The notes: generated from the letters alone by a model not told the origin. Numbered from the stretch's first letter, positions 1 through 9,683 are shown. The stretch is 64,000 nt of DNA from an uncultured Rhodocyclaceae bacterium (GCA_934271525.1 CAKQRL010000001.1:124001-188000); one strand, 5' to 3'. Numbers and translations: made by a program.

Positions 1-3000
1 CGCCAAAACTTGTTGGGCAAACGCGTGGACTATTCTGGCCGTTCTGTGATTGTGGTGGGCCCGCAGTTGAAATTGCATCAATGCGGTTTACCTAAATTGA
101 TGGCGTTGGAATTGTTTAAACCTTTTGTTTTCAATCGCTTGGAGGTGATGGGCTATGCTGCCACTTCCAAACACGCCAAAAAAATGGTGGATAACCAAGA
201 CCCTGTGGTGTGGGATGTTTTGGAAGAAGTGATATCTGAACACCCCGTGATGCTCAACCGCGCGCCAACCTTGCACCGTTTGGGTATTCAGGCTTTTGAG
301 CCGAAATTGATTGAAGGCAAAGCCATTCAACTGCACCCGCTTGTTTGCACGGCATTTAATGCGGACTTTGACGGCGACCAAATGGCGGTTCACGTGCCCT
401 TGTCCATTGAGGCGCAAACGGAGACGCGCACGCTTATGTTGGCTTCCAACAATGTTTTGTCGCCTGCCAATGGTCAGCCGATTATTGTGCCATCCCAAGA
501 CATTGTGTTGGGGCTTTATTACGCCACGCGTGAGCGCATCAATGCCAAAGGTGAAGGCATGTATTTTAGTGATGTGAAAGAGGTTGAGCGTGCCTTGGCG
601 AATAAAACCGTTGATTTGCACGCCAAAATCACCGTGCGCATTGCGCAATATGAAAAAAATTTAGACGGCACCGTGGAAGAACATTTGAAGCGTTTTGAAA
701 CCACGGCTGGCAGAGCATTGCTTTCCCGCATTTTGCCCAAAGGTTTGTCTTTTAAATTGATTGATAAACCCTTAAAGAAAAAGGAAATCTCCAAACTCAT
801 TGATGAAGCCTTCCGCCGTTGTGGTTTAAAAGAAACCGTGATTTTTGCGGACAAACTCATGCAAAACGGCTACGCCTTGGCAACCAAAGGCGCAATTTCT
901 TTTTGTTCGGACGATATTTTGGTTCCCAAACAAAAAACCAAAATCATTGAAAATGCCGAAAAAGAGTTGGAAGGCATCCAACGCCAATATTTTGATGGTT
1001 TGGTGACCGATGGCGAACGCTACAACAAAGTGGTCGACATTTGGGGCAAAGCGGGGGATGACATCGGCAAGGTGATGATGGAGGAATTGAGCAAGGAAAA
1101 GGTCAAAGACCGCTTAGGCAAAATGGTTGACCAAGAATCGTTCAACTCCATTTATATGATGGCGGACTCGGGTGCGCGTGGCTCGGCGGCACAAATTCGG
1201 CAGTTGGCGGGGATGCGCGGTTTGATGGCAAAACCCGATGGTTCCATTATTGAAACCCCCATTCGCACGAATTTTCGCGAAGGTTTGAATGTTTTGGAAT
1301 ATTTTATTGCCACACACGGCGCGCGCAAAGGTTTGTCGGATACGGCGCTTAAAACCGCGAACTCTGGTTATTTAACGCGCCGTTTGGTGGATGTGACCCA
1401 AGATTTGGTGATTACCGAAAACGATTGCGGCACCCAAAACGGCTTTGTGTTCAAAGCGCTTGTGGAAGGTGGCGAGGTTATTGAAAAATTGTGCGACCGT
1501 GTTTTAGGGCGCGTGACCGCCGAAGACGTGATTGACCCTGAAACGCACGAAACCGTGATTTTCGCTGGCGAATTGTTGGATGAAGACAAAGCCGAATTGA
1601 TTGAAAAACTTGGTGTAGACGAAGTCAAAGTGCGCACGCCCTTGACTTGCGAAACCCGCTATGGTTTGTGCGCCAAATGTTATGGGCGCGATTTGGGGCG
1701 CGGGAATATGGTGAATGTTGGCGAATCGGTTGGCGTCATTGCTGCGCAATCTATTGGCGAACCCGGAACACAATTAACCATGCGCACCTTCCATGTTGGT
1801 GGTGCCGCGGCTGTTGATGCCATTGCCGACAAAGCACAAAGCAAATCCGCAGGCACGGTTCGCTTGGAAGGTATGCGTTATGTTTCGCGTGGCGATGAAA
1901 AGGTGGTGATTTCCCGCTCGGGTGAAGTGGTCATTGTGGATGATCTCGGCAGAGAGCGCGAACGCCACAAAATTCCTTATGGCGCAACGCTTTTGGTGGA
2001 CGATTCCCAAAAAATTGAAGCCACCAAAATCATTGCCACGTGGGACCCGAACGCGCACCCCATCATCACGGAATACGCGGGCATTGTGCGTTTTGAAAAC
2101 GTGGTGGAAGGGGAAACCGTTATTAAAGAAACGGATGATTTAACAGGCAATGCCACATTGCGCGTGATTGATTCCAAACGTGGCGGGCGCGCAGCCAAAG
2201 GCGTGCGTCCTTTGGTGCATTTGTTGGATGAAAATGGTGAGCCTGTTTTAATGTTGGATAGCGACAAACCCGTGACGATGACCTTGCAAGTTGGCGCGAT
2301 TATCTCGGTAGAAGATGCGCAAAAGGTTAAGGCAGGCGACGTTTTGGCGCGGATGCCACACGAATCTGCTCGTAAAAGCCGCGATATCACGGGCGGTCTA
2401 CCGCGCGTGGCAGAGCTTTTTGAAGCGCGCCCGCCCAAAGAGCCGAGCGTTTTGGCAGAAAAAACAGGCACGTTTACCTTTGGCAAAGAAACCAAAGGCA
2501 AGCAAAAACTGCAAATCACCGATTCACAAGGCGATACTTGGGAAAAAGCCATTGCCAAGGACCGCGTGTTGTTGGTTCATGATGGTCAAGTGGTCAACAA
2601 AGGCGAAAAAATTGTGGAAGGCGATGGTTTGGATCCGCACGACATTTTGCGTTTGCAAGGTGTGGAAGCCTTGGCGCGTTATATTACAGACGAAGTCCAA
2701 GAGGTTTACCGCTTACAAGGCGTGAAGATTAACGACAAACACATTGAAGTGATTGTGCGCCAAATGTTGCGCCGCGTGGTCATCAACGACCCGGGCGACA
2801 CCCGCTTTATTCCTTCTGAACAAGTGGAACGCGCGGAATTGTTGTTGGAAAATGAAAAGGCGGAAAAAAATGGCAAACGTCCAGCAACCTTTGAGCATGT
2901 GCTTTTGGGGATTACCAAAGCGTCTTTGTCGACCGATTCCTTCATCTCCGCTGCGTCCTTCCAAGAAACCACGCGGGTTTTAACCGAAGCCGCGATTATG

Positions 3001-3195
3001 GGCAAACGCGATGAATTGCGCGGTTTGAAAGAAAACGTGATTGTCGGCCGTTTGATTCCTGCGGGAACAGGCTTGATTTATCACCAAACCCGCCACGCCA
3101 AACAGGATGAAGACGAGTGGGATTTTCCCATAGAATCCGCTAATCAACGGGAGCAGTTGAGGGCGTTTAGTTGTAATCATAAAAATCCACGGTAA
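1..3195 (+). CDS. rpoC: RNA polymerase subunit beta' (3' part, truncated by window start)
   Basis: Largest catalytic subunit of RNA polymerase. The reading frame is open from base 1 (RQNLLGKRVDYSGRSV), about residue 339 of the E. coli protein, so roughly the first quarter is missing. The catalytic Mg-binding motif NADFDGD lies at codons 120-126. The second zinc site is present (C in ENDCGTQ, then CETRYGLCAKC). The conserved C-terminal stretch ends in GRLIPAGTGLIYH and is followed by a non-conserved tail. The stop codon TAA lies inside the left arm of a palindromic repeat (CCA CGG TAA), so the last residues (KNPR) are encoded by the repeat. The start is outside the window. It is followed by the rpsL promoter. 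Confidence 0.97.
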   Translation, partial: RQNLLGKRVDYSGRSVIVVGPQLKLHQCGLPKLMALELFKPFVFNRLEVMGYAATSKHAKKMVDNQDPVVWDVLEEVISEHPVMLNRAPTLHRLGIQAFEPKLIEGKAIQLHPLVCTAFNADFDGDQMAVHVPLSIEAQTETRTLMLASNNVLSPANGQPIIVPSQDIVLGLYYATRERINAKGEGMYFSDVKEVERALANKTVDLHAKITVRIAQYEKNLDGTVEEHLKRFETTAGRALLSRILPKGLSFKLIDKPLKKKEISKLIDEAFRRCGLKETVIFADKLMQNGYALATKGAISFCSDDILVPKQKTKIIENAEKELEGIQRQYFDGLVTDGERYNKVVDIWGKAGDDIGKVMMEELSKEKVKDRLGKMVDQESFNSIYMMADSGARGSAAQIRQLAGMRGLMAKPDGSIIETPIRTNFREGLNVLEYFIATHGARKGLSDTALKTANSGYLTRRLVDVTQDLVITENDCGTQNGFVFKALVEGGEVIEKLCDRVLGRVTAEDVIDPETHETVIFAGELLDEDKAELIEKLGVDEVKVRTPLTCETRYGLCAKCYGRDLGRGNMVNVGESVGVIAAQSIGEPGTQLTMRTFHVGGAAAVDAIADKAQSKSAGTVRLEGMRYVSRGDEKVVISRSGEVVIVDDLGRERERHKIPYGATLLVDDSQKIEATKIIATWDPNAHPIITEYAGIVRFENVVEGETVIKETDDLTGNATLRVIDSKRGGRAAKGVRPLVHLLDENGEPVLMLDSDKPVTMTLQVGAIISVEDAQKVKAGDVLARMPHESARKSRDITGGLPRVAELFEARPPKEPSVLAEKTGTFTFGKETKGKQKLQITDSQGDTWEKAIAKDRVLLVHDGQVVNKGEKIVEGDGLDPHDILRLQGVEALARYITDEVQEVYRLQGVKINDKHIEVIVRQMLRRVVINDPGDTRFIPSEQVERAELLLENEKAEKNGKRPATFEHVLLGITKASLSTDSFISAASFQETTRVLTEAAIMGKRDELRGLKENVIVGRLIPAGTGLIYHQTRHAKQDEDEWDFPIESANQREQLRAFSCNHKNPR

Positions 3196-3236
3196 ACCGC
3201 GTATTTTTTTCAAAAAAATAGTGGGTTTACCGTGGA
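3186..3236. repeat. 51-bp palindromic element, full copy
   Basis: Left arm TCCACGGTAAAC, an AT-rich centre of T and A runs, right arm GTTTACCGTGGA; the arms are fully complementary. The left arm contains the rpoC stop codon. It lies between rpoC and the rpsL promoter and could also end rpoC transcription. Confidence 0.9.
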
Positions 3237-3250
3237 AAATCATTTTTTGT

Positions 3251-3278
3251 TTGACAAAAAAAACGTTTTTTTTATAAA
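3251..3278 (+). promoter_or_regulatory. Promoter of the str operon
   Basis: TTGACA at 3251-3256, 16-bp spacer, TATAAA at 3273-3278, giving near-consensus sigma-70 boxes about 45 bases before rpsL. It would drive rpsL-rpsG-fusA-tuf independently of rpoBC. Confidence 0.75.
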
Positions 3279-3324
3279 ATCCGCAATTTTTGTCGCTTAA
3301 TGGCTTTTAGCAAAAGGAAATATT

Positions 3325-3702
3325 ATGCCAACCATCAACCAACTGGTGCGCAAATCTCGCGTGGCAGAAAAGGTCAAAAATAAAGTGCCCGCACTTGAAA
3401 AATGTCCGCAAAAACGCGGCGTTTGCACGCGTGTTTATACGACAACGCCCAAAAAACCAAACTCCGCTTTGCGCAAAGTGTGCAAAGTGCGCTTAACCAA
3501 TGGTTTTGAAGTGATTTCGTATATCGGTGGGGAAGGGCACAATTTGCAAGAACACTCGGTGGTTCTTTTGCGCGGTGGTCGTGTGAAAGATTTGCCCGGT
3601 GTGCGTTATCACACGGTGCGTGGCTCATTGGATACGCAAGGTGTGAAAGACCGCAAACAGGCACGTTCCAAATACGGTGCCAAACGTCCAAAGGCCGCTT
3701 AA
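3325..3702 (+). CDS. rpsL: 30S ribosomal protein S12 (uS12)
   Basis: Decoding-centre protein of the small subunit. At 125 aa it matches the family length. The loops TTPKKPNSALRKV and GRVKDLPGVRYH are wild type, with lysines at the classical streptomycin-resistance positions, so no ribosomal streptomycin resistance is predicted. The start ATG is preceded by AAAGGA. It is the first gene of the str operon, behind its own promoter; 87 bases separate it from rpsG. Confidence 0.97.
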   Translation: MPTINQLVRKSRVAEKVKNKVPALEKCPQKRGVCTRVYTTTPKKPNSALRKVCKVRLTNGFEVISYIGGEGHNLQEHSVVLLRGGRVKDLPGVRYHTVRGSLDTQGVKDRKQARSKYGAKRPKAA

Positions 3703-3789
3703 ACAAAGCGGTTTGAGTAAGTGGTGATTTTTTGAAATTGCCAAGAGAATGTTTATTTTCAACTGAAGTGTGATTGAAAGGATATAAAA

Positions 3790-4260
3790 ATGCCGCGTCG
3801 TCGCGAAGTGCCAAAGCGCGATATTTTGCCGGACCCAAAATTCGGCAGCGTTGAGGTTTCAAAATTTGTAAACGCCATTATGCAAGATGGCAAAAAATCG
3901 GTTGCCGAACGTATTGTTTATGGCGCATTTGACCAAATTAAAGAAAAAACAGGCAAAGATCCATTGGAAGTTTTTGCCGCCGCAATGAACAACGTTAAAC
4001 CCGTGGTGGAAGTGAAATCCCGCCGCGTGGGCGGTGCCAACTATCAAGTGCCGGTGGAAGTGCGTCCAAGCCGCCGCACGGCATTAGCCATGCGTTGGTT
4101 AAGAGAATTTGCCAGAAAACGTTCAGAAAAATCCATGGGGCAACGTTTGGCAGCTGAAATGTTGGAGGCTGCGGAAAATCGCGGCGGTGCGGTGAAAAAA
4201 CGCGATGAAGTGCATCGTATGGCAGAAGCCAACAAAGCCTTTTCGCATTTTCGTTTTTAA
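3790..4260 (+). CDS. rpsG: 30S ribosomal protein S7 (uS7)
   Basis: Primary 16S rRNA-binding protein that nucleates the small-subunit head. At 156 aa with N-terminus MPRRREVPKRDILPDPKFGS it has normal length. The start is preceded by AAAGGA. It is the second gene of the str operon, 12 bases before fusA. In E. coli this protein represses the operon translationally; I did not test for a binding site here. Confidence 0.97.
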   Translation: MPRRREVPKRDILPDPKFGSVEVSKFVNAIMQDGKKSVAERIVYGAFDQIKEKTGKDPLEVFAAAMNNVKPVVEVKSRRVGGANYQVPVEVRPSRRTALAMRWLREFARKRSEKSMGQRLAAEMLEAAENRGGAVKKRDEVHRMAEANKAFSHFRF

Positions 4261-4272
4261 GGAGTGTAAAAA

Positions 4273-6366
4273 ATGGCTAGAAAAACTCCAATTGAACGCT
4301 ACCGCAATATTGGCATTTCCGCCCACATTGACGCGGGAAAAACCACCACCACTGAGCGCATTTTGTTTTATACAGGCGTGAATCACAAGTTGGGCGAAGT
4401 GCATGACGGCGCTGCCACAATGGACTGGATGGCGCAAGAACAAGAACGCGGCATTACCATTACTTCTGCGGCAACCACTTGTTTTTGGAAAGGGATGGAC
4501 CATAGCTTTCCGGAACACCGTTTTAATATCATAGACACCCCGGGACACGTGGATTTTACCGTTGAAGTAGAACGCTCTATGCGCGTGTTGGATGGCGCTT
4601 GCATGGTTTATTGTGCGGTGGGTGGTGTGCAACCGCAGTCGGAAACTGTTTGGCGTCAAGCAGTGAAATACAAAGTGCCACGCTTGGCTTTTGTTAACAA
4701 AATGGACCGCTCGGGTGCAAATTTTTACCGCGTGGTCGACCAAATGCGCCAACGCTTAAAAGCTAATCCTGTGCCGATTGTGATTCCAATTGGTGCGGAA
4801 GAATCGTTTCAAGGCGTGGTGGATTTAATCAAAATGAAAGCCATCATTTGGGATGAAGCATCCCAAGGGATGAAATACGAATACCAAGATATTCCAGCGG
4901 ATTTAAAAGGCAAAGCGCAAGAATGGCGCGAGCATATGTTGGAAGCGGCGGCTGAATCGTCCGAAGAATTGATGAATCAATATTTGGAAAATGGCGATTT
5001 GTCGGAAGCGGATATTATTAAAGGCTTGCGGATTCGCACCATTTCTTGCGAAATTCAACCGATGCTCTGCGGCACTGCTTTTAAAAATAAAGGCGTGCAA
5101 CGCATGTTGGATGCCGTGGTTGAATTGTTGCCTTCTCCTGTGGATATTCCGCCTGTTGAAGGCGAAAAAGAAAACGGCGAAAAAGATCACCGCCAAGCAA
5201 GTGATGAGGCAAAATTCTCCGCTTTGGCTTTCAAATTGATGACCGATCCTTTTGTGGGGCAACTCACCTTTATTCGCGTTTATTCTGGGGTTTTAAATTC
5301 GGGTGATACCGTTTTAAACCCTGTGAAAAACAAAAAAGAGCGCATCGGTCGTTTGTTGCAAATGCATGCCAATAACCGTGAAGAAATCAAAGAAGTGCGC
5401 GCGGGCGACATTGCCGCTTGTGTGGGTTTAAAAGAATGCACAACGGGTGAAACTTTGTGTGATCCGTCAGCGCCGATTATTTTGGAAAAAATGGAATTCC
5501 CTGAACCTGTGATTCACGTGGCAGTGGAACCCAAAACCAAAGCCGACCAAGAAAAAATGGGTATTGCTTTGGGGCGCTTGGCAGCAGAAGATCCGTCTTT
5601 CCGCGTGCGCTCGGATGAAGAATCAGGGCAAACCATTATTTCCGGCATGGGTGAATTGCATTTGGATATTATTGTTGACCGCATGCGCCGTGAATTTAAC
5701 GTGGATGCCACCGTTGGTGCACCGCAAGTGGCTTATCGCGAATGCATCAAAAAAGCAGTGGAAAGCGAAGGAAAATTTGTCAAGCAATCTGGCGGGCGCG
5801 GTCAATATGGTCACGTCTGGCTCAAAATTGAACCCAATGAACCCGGCAAAGGTTACGAATTTATTGATGCCATTAAAGGCGGCGTGGTGCCGCGTGAATA
5901 CATTCCAGCGGTTGATAAAGGCTTGCAAGATGCTATTACTTCGGGCGTTTTGGCAGGTTATCCCGTGGTTGATATTAAGTTCACGTTGTTTGACGGTTCT
6001 TACCACGATGTTGACTCAAACGAAAATGCCTTCCGCATGGCGGCTTCTATGGCATTTAAAGATGGAATGAAAAAAGCCAGTCCAACTTTGTTGGAGCCGA
6101 TGATGTCGGTGGAAGTGGAAACCCCCGAAGAATACATGGGCAATGTGATGGGCGATTTGTCTTCGCGCCGTGGCATTGTGCAAGGCATGGAAGATCAAGC
6201 GGGCGGCATCAAGGTGATTAAAGCCGAAGTGCCGTTGGCAGAAATGTTTGGCTATGCCACGCAACTGCGCTCGCTCACCCAAGGGCGCGCCATTTATTCT
6301 ATGGAATTTAAACATTATGCCGAAGCGCCGAAAAATGTCGCTGAGGCAGTCATCAACAAAAAGTGA
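4273..6366 (+). CDS. fusA: Elongation factor G
   Basis: Translational GTPase that drives ribosomal translocation and helps recycle ribosomes. At 697 aa it has the usual length. The G1 loop AHIDAGKTTTTER, G3 DTPGHVDF and G4 NKMDR are intact, and domains II-V follow (for example GRGQYGHVWL in domain IV). The ATG follows GGAGTG. It lies between rpsG and tuf in the str operon. Codon use is typical of the window (AAA, ACC, TTG), which contrasts with the first third of tuf. Confidence 0.97.
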   Translation: MARKTPIERYRNIGISAHIDAGKTTTTERILFYTGVNHKLGEVHDGAATMDWMAQEQERGITITSAATTCFWKGMDHSFPEHRFNIIDTPGHVDFTVEVERSMRVLDGACMVYCAVGGVQPQSETVWRQAVKYKVPRLAFVNKMDRSGANFYRVVDQMRQRLKANPVPIVIPIGAEESFQGVVDLIKMKAIIWDEASQGMKYEYQDIPADLKGKAQEWREHMLEAAAESSEELMNQYLENGDLSEADIIKGLRIRTISCEIQPMLCGTAFKNKGVQRMLDAVVELLPSPVDIPPVEGEKENGEKDHRQASDEAKFSALAFKLMTDPFVGQLTFIRVYSGVLNSGDTVLNPVKNKKERIGRLLQMHANNREEIKEVRAGDIAACVGLKECTTGETLCDPSAPIILEKMEFPEPVIHVAVEPKTKADQEKMGIALGRLAAEDPSFRVRSDEESGQTIISGMGELHLDIIVDRMRREFNVDATVGAPQVAYRECIKKAVESEGKFVKQSGGRGQYGHVWLKIEPNEPGKGYEFIDAIKGGVVPREYIPAVDKGLQDAITSGVLAGYPVVDIKFTLFDGSYHDVDSNENAFRMAASMAFKDGMKKASPTLLEPMMSVEVETPEEYMGNVMGDLSSRRGIVQGMEDQAGGIKVIKAEVPLAEMFGYATQLRSLTQGRAIYSMEFKHYAEAPKNVAEAVINKK

Positions 6367-6381
6367 AAGGAGTTTTGAAAG

Positions 6382-7572
6382 ATGGCCAAGGAAAAATTTG
6401 AACGCACGAAACCGCATGTGAATGTAGGGACGATTGGGCACGTAGACCATGGTAAGACGACGTTGACGGCGGCGATTACGAGTGTATTGTCCAAGAAGTA
6501 TGGTGGTTCGGCGAAGAAGTATGATGAGATTGACGCGGCGCCGGAAGAGAAGGCGCGTGGGATTACGATTAACACGGCGCATGTGGAGTATGAAACGGAG
6601 AATAGACACTACGCGCACGTGGATTGTCCGGGGCACGCGGACTATGTGAAGAATATGATTACAGGTGCGGCGCAAATGGACGGTGCGATTTTGGTGTGTT
6701 CAGCTGCGGATGGTCCGATGCCGCAAACGCGCGAACACATTTTGTTGGCGCGCCAAGTGGGCGTTCCTTATATTATTGTTTATTTGAACAAATGCGACCA
6801 AGTAGACGATGCGGAACTGTTGGAATTGGTGGAAATGGAAGTGCGGGAATTGCTTTCCAAATATGATTTCCCGGGCGATGATATTCCCATTGTGAAAGGT
6901 TCTGCTTTGAAGGCATTGGAAGGCGACCAAAGCGAGATTGGCGAGCCGAGCATTTTCAAATTGGCAGAAGCATTGGATTCTTATATTCCCACGCCGGAAC
7001 GTGCGATTGACCAACCGTTTTTGATGCCGGTTGAAGATGTGTTTTCAATTTCTGGTCGTGGCACGGTGGTAACGGGCAGAGTGGAGCGCGGCATTATTAA
7101 AGTGGGCGAAGAGATTGAAATTGTGGGGATTAAAGCCACGAGCAAAACGACCTGCACGGGTGTTGAGATGTTCCGCAAATTGTTGGATCAAGGTCAAGCT
7201 GGGGATAATATCGGCGTGCTTTTGCGCGGCACCAAACGTGAAGAAGTGGAACGCGGTCAAGTGTTGTGCAAACCGGGGACGATTACCCCGCACACCCATT
7301 TCACAGGCGAAGTGTATGTTTTGTCCAAAGACGAAGGCGGACGCCACACGCCATTTTTTAATAACTACCGCCCACAATTTTACTTTCGCACAACGGACGT
7401 GACGGGAGCGATTACTTTGCCGGAAGGCACCGAGATGGTGATGCCCGGGGATAACGTTGCGATGACGGTGAAATTGATTAGTCCGATTGCGATGGAAGAA
7501 GGCTTACGCTTTGCGATTCGCGAAGGTGGACGCACGGTAGGTGCCGGCGTGGTGAGTAAAATCATCGAGTAG
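6382..7572 (+). CDS. tuf: Elongation factor Tu
   Basis: GTPase that delivers aminoacyl-tRNA to the ribosome. At 396 aa it has normal length, with GHVDHGKTT (P-loop), DCPGHADYVKNM and NKCD motifs. It is the last gene of the str operon, 15 bases after fusA, with AAAGGAG upstream. Codon use in about the first 115 codons differs from its neighbours: 8 of 10 lysines are AAG and nearly all threonines ACG, whereas fusA prefers AAA and ACC. The style drifts back further on. This may mark a recombined segment or exchange with a second tuf copy outside the window. Confidence 0.97.
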   Translation: MAKEKFERTKPHVNVGTIGHVDHGKTTLTAAITSVLSKKYGGSAKKYDEIDAAPEEKARGITINTAHVEYETENRHYAHVDCPGHADYVKNMITGAAQMDGAILVCSAADGPMPQTREHILLARQVGVPYIIVYLNKCDQVDDAELLELVEMEVRELLSKYDFPGDDIPIVKGSALKALEGDQSEIGEPSIFKLAEALDSYIPTPERAIDQPFLMPVEDVFSISGRGTVVTGRVERGIIKVGEEIEIVGIKATSKTTCTGVEMFRKLLDQGQAGDNIGVLLRGTKREEVERGQVLCKPGTITPHTHFTGEVYVLSKDEGGRHTPFFNNYRPQFYFRTTDVTGAITLPEGTEMVMPGDNVAMTVKLISPIAMEEGLRFAIREGGRTVGAGVVSKIIE

Positions 7573-7602
7573 AAAGTAGAAAGAGGAAGTAGAAAGCAAA
7601 AA

Positions 7603-7654
7603 TCCACGGTAGGCGCGCAATTTTTTTTGAAAAAAATTCAGCGTTGACCGTGGA
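7603..7654. repeat. Palindromic element, full copy (52 bp)
   Basis: Left arm TCCACGGTAGGC, AT-rich centre, right arm GTTGACCGTGGA. It lies between tuf and rpsJ, at the end of the str operon, where it may act as a transcription terminator. Confidence 0.85.
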
Positions 7655-7708
7655 AAATCATCGTTCTTTGTTGGGCGTTTCAAAGCCCTTGTTCTTTGAG
7701 TAAAGATT

Positions 7709-8020
7709 ATGCAAAACCAAAAAATTCGCATTCGTTTAAAAGCCTTTGATTATCGTTTGATTGATCAATCGGCGCAGGAAATTGTGGAAACCGCTAAACG
7801 CACGGGCGCACTTGTAAAAGGTCCTGTGCCGATGCCAACCAGCAAGCAACGTTTTGATGTTCTGCGTTCACCGCACGTCAATAAGGCTTCGCGCGATCAA
7901 TTTGAAATCCGCACGCATTTGCGTTTGATGGATATTGTGGATCCGACCGATAAAACAGTGGACGCTTTGATGAAATTGGATCTGCCCGCTGGCGTGGATG
8001 TAGAAATTAAGTTGCAATAA
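7709..8020 (+). CDS. rpsJ: 30S ribosomal protein S10 (uS10)
   Basis: Small-subunit head protein and partner of NusB in antitermination. At 103 aa, MQNQKIRIRLKAFDYRLID to IKLQ, it has normal length. It is the first gene of the S10 operon. A second promoter overlaps its 3' end and serves the genes that follow. The upstream start region is AT-rich with a weak ribosome-binding site. Confidence 0.96.
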   Translation: MQNQKIRIRLKAFDYRLIDQSAQEIVETAKRTGALVKGPVPMPTSKQRFDVLRSPHVNKASRDQFEIRTHLRLMDIVDPTDKTVDALMKLDLPAGVDVEIKLQ

Positions 8021-8039
8021 TTTTTTTTAGGCGTATAAT
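8012..8039 (+). promoter_or_regulatory. Promoter before rplC
   Basis: TTGCAA at 8012-8017, 16-bp spacer, TATAAT at 8034-8039. The -35 box overlaps the last codons of rpsJ. It gives the rplC-to-rpsQ genes a start separate from rpsJ. Confidence 0.6.
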
Positions 8040-8098
8040 GCGCCGTTTTTTGTGATGGTGCCTTTTACCAATCGCAGTAAAAGGCGAAGGAGAATAAT

Positions 8099-8755
8099 AT
8101 GAGTCTAGGCCTTGTTGGTCGCAAGGTTGGGATGACACGCATTTTTACAGCGGACGGTCTTTCCGTTCCTGTAACGGTGCTGGATGTATCCAACAACCGC
8201 GTCTCGCAAGTCAAAACGCCAGAAAACGACGGCTATGCCGCCGTGCAAGTGGCTTTTGGCAGCAGAAAAGCCTCGCGCGTTATCAAACCTATGGCTGGGC
8301 ATCTTGCCAAAGCAGGGGTGGAGCCAGCGCGAGCCTTAAAAGAGTTCCGTGTAAATGAGTCGGAACTTGAAAAAATCAAAGCCGGCGATGTTTTGAATGT
8401 TACGCTTTTTGCCGAAGGTCAAAAGGTAGATGTAACGGCAAAAAGCATTGGTAAAGGTTTTCAAGGTGGGATTAAACGCCATAATTTTGCATCTAACCGC
8501 GCTTCTCATGGCAATTCGGTGTCTCACAATGCGCCCGGTTCTATCGGCCAAGCGCAAGATCCGGGGCGTGTTTTTCCGGGTAAAAGAATGGCAGGGCATT
8601 TGGGCGATGCAAAGGTTACGCAACAAGGTTTGACAGTTGTGCGCGTGGATGAAGCGCGCCAGCTTTTGCTTGTTAAAGGTGCTGTGCCCGGTGCCAAGGG
8701 TGCTTATGTTGCCATTCGCCATAGCATTAAAGATACGAAGGAGGCCGGCAAATGA
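8099..8755 (+). CDS. rplC: 50S ribosomal protein L3 (uL3)
   Basis: Early-assembly protein near the peptidyl-transferase centre. 218 aa, starting MSLGLVGRKVGMTRIFTADG; the conserved central loop with SHGNS and the GKRMAGH motif is present. The ATG follows AAGGAGAA. The stop overlaps the rplD start (ATGA), indicating translational coupling. Confidence 0.97.
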   Translation: MSLGLVGRKVGMTRIFTADGLSVPVTVLDVSNNRVSQVKTPENDGYAAVQVAFGSRKASRVIKPMAGHLAKAGVEPARALKEFRVNESELEKIKAGDVLNVTLFAEGQKVDVTAKSIGKGFQGGIKRHNFASNRASHGNSVSHNAPGSIGQAQDPGRVFPGKRMAGHLGDAKVTQQGLTVVRVDEARQLLLVKGAVPGAKGAYVAIRHSIKDTKEAGK

Positions 8756-9375
8756 AATTACAAGTTTTAGTTTCTCCGGGCACCTCCACGGAGATGGAAG
8801 CTTCTGACGCGCTTTTTGCACGCGATTATAATGAAGCCTTGGTTCATCAGTTGGTTGTTGCTTATCAAGCGAATGCAAGGCTTGGCAACCGCCAACAAAA
8901 AACACGCGCCCAAGTGCGCCACACCACCACCAAACCTTGGCGGCAAAAAGGCACAGGGCGCGCACGTGCGGGTAGCAATGGTTCGCCTTTGTGGCGCGGA
9001 GGCGGTAGGGTTTTTCCTAATTCGCCATTAGAAAACTTTACGCAAAAGGTCAACCGCAAAATGTATCGCGTTGGGATGGCGGCCATTTTTTCTGAATTGT
9101 TGCGCCAAGAACGCTTGATTGTGGTGGATTCTTTAAAGGTCGACTCGCCCAAAACCAAAGGCTTTTTGGCGAAGTTAAAAGATTTGGGTTTGCCACAAGA
9201 AAACTTGTTGATTGCAACCGATGAGTTGGATGAAAACTTGTATTTGGCATCCCGCAATGTGCCAACAGTTTGGGTTTATGAAGCACAAGAAGTCAACCCT
9301 TGGGTGTTGTTGCGTTTTGGAAAGGTTGTAGCCACTCGCCAAGCGATTGCAAAATTTGAGGAGTTTTGGGTATGA
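8752..9375 (+). CDS. rplD: 50S ribosomal protein L4 (uL4)
   Basis: Exit-tunnel protein; in E. coli it also represses the S10 operon. 207 aa, with the tunnel loop TTKPWRQKGTGRARAG intact. It overlaps rplC and rplW by four bases each, so the three genes are probably translationally coupled. Confidence 0.97.
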   Translation: MKLQVLVSPGTSTEMEASDALFARDYNEALVHQLVVAYQANARLGNRQQKTRAQVRHTTTKPWRQKGTGRARAGSNGSPLWRGGGRVFPNSPLENFTQKVNRKMYRVGMAAIFSELLRQERLIVVDSLKVDSPKTKGFLAKLKDLGLPQENLLIATDELDENLYLASRNVPTVWVYEAQEVNPWVLLRFGKVVATRQAIAKFEEFWV

Positions 9376-9683
9376 ATGAAGAACGTTTGATGCAAGTGTT
9401 GCTTGCCCCACAAATCTCTGAAAAAGCAACGCTTGTGGGTGAAAAAAATCGCCAAGTGGTGTTTCGCGTTTTGAAAAACGCAACCAAACTTGAAATCAAA
9501 GCCGCTGTGGCTTTAATGTTTAAAGTGGAAGTTGAGTCGGTTCAAGTCTTAAACACGCACGGTAAAGTGAAGCGTTTTCGCGGTTTTGTGGGCAAACAAA
9601 AATCGTGGAAAAAGGCTTTTGTGCGCTTAAAAGAAGGCTTTGAAATCAATTTTGTAGAAGGAGGCTTCGATGGCGCTCGTTAA
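9372..9683 (+). CDS. rplW: 50S ribosomal protein L23 (uL23)
   Basis: Tunnel-exit protein that docks trigger factor and SRP. The ATG at 9372 is chosen because GAGGAG lies 8 bases upstream and it makes the usual ATGA overlap with rplD. A TTG two codons earlier is less likely. 103 aa, starting MNEERLMQVLLAPQISEKAT. Confidence 0.95.
   Translation: MNEERLMQVLLAPQISEKATLVGEKNRQVVFRVLKNATKLEIKAAVALMFKVEVESVQVLNTHGKVKRFRGFVGKQKSWKKAFVRLKEGFEINFVEGGFDGAR

Noticed and set aside
88..3243. Long open frames antisense to rpoC and, further on, antisense to ribosomal genes
   Set aside because: Shadow frames of conserved genes; no ribosome-binding sites and no recognisable proteins.
3325..3702. Streptomycin-resistance substitutions in rpsL
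   Set aside because: Both lysine positions (PKKPNSALRK and GRVKDLPG) are wild type.
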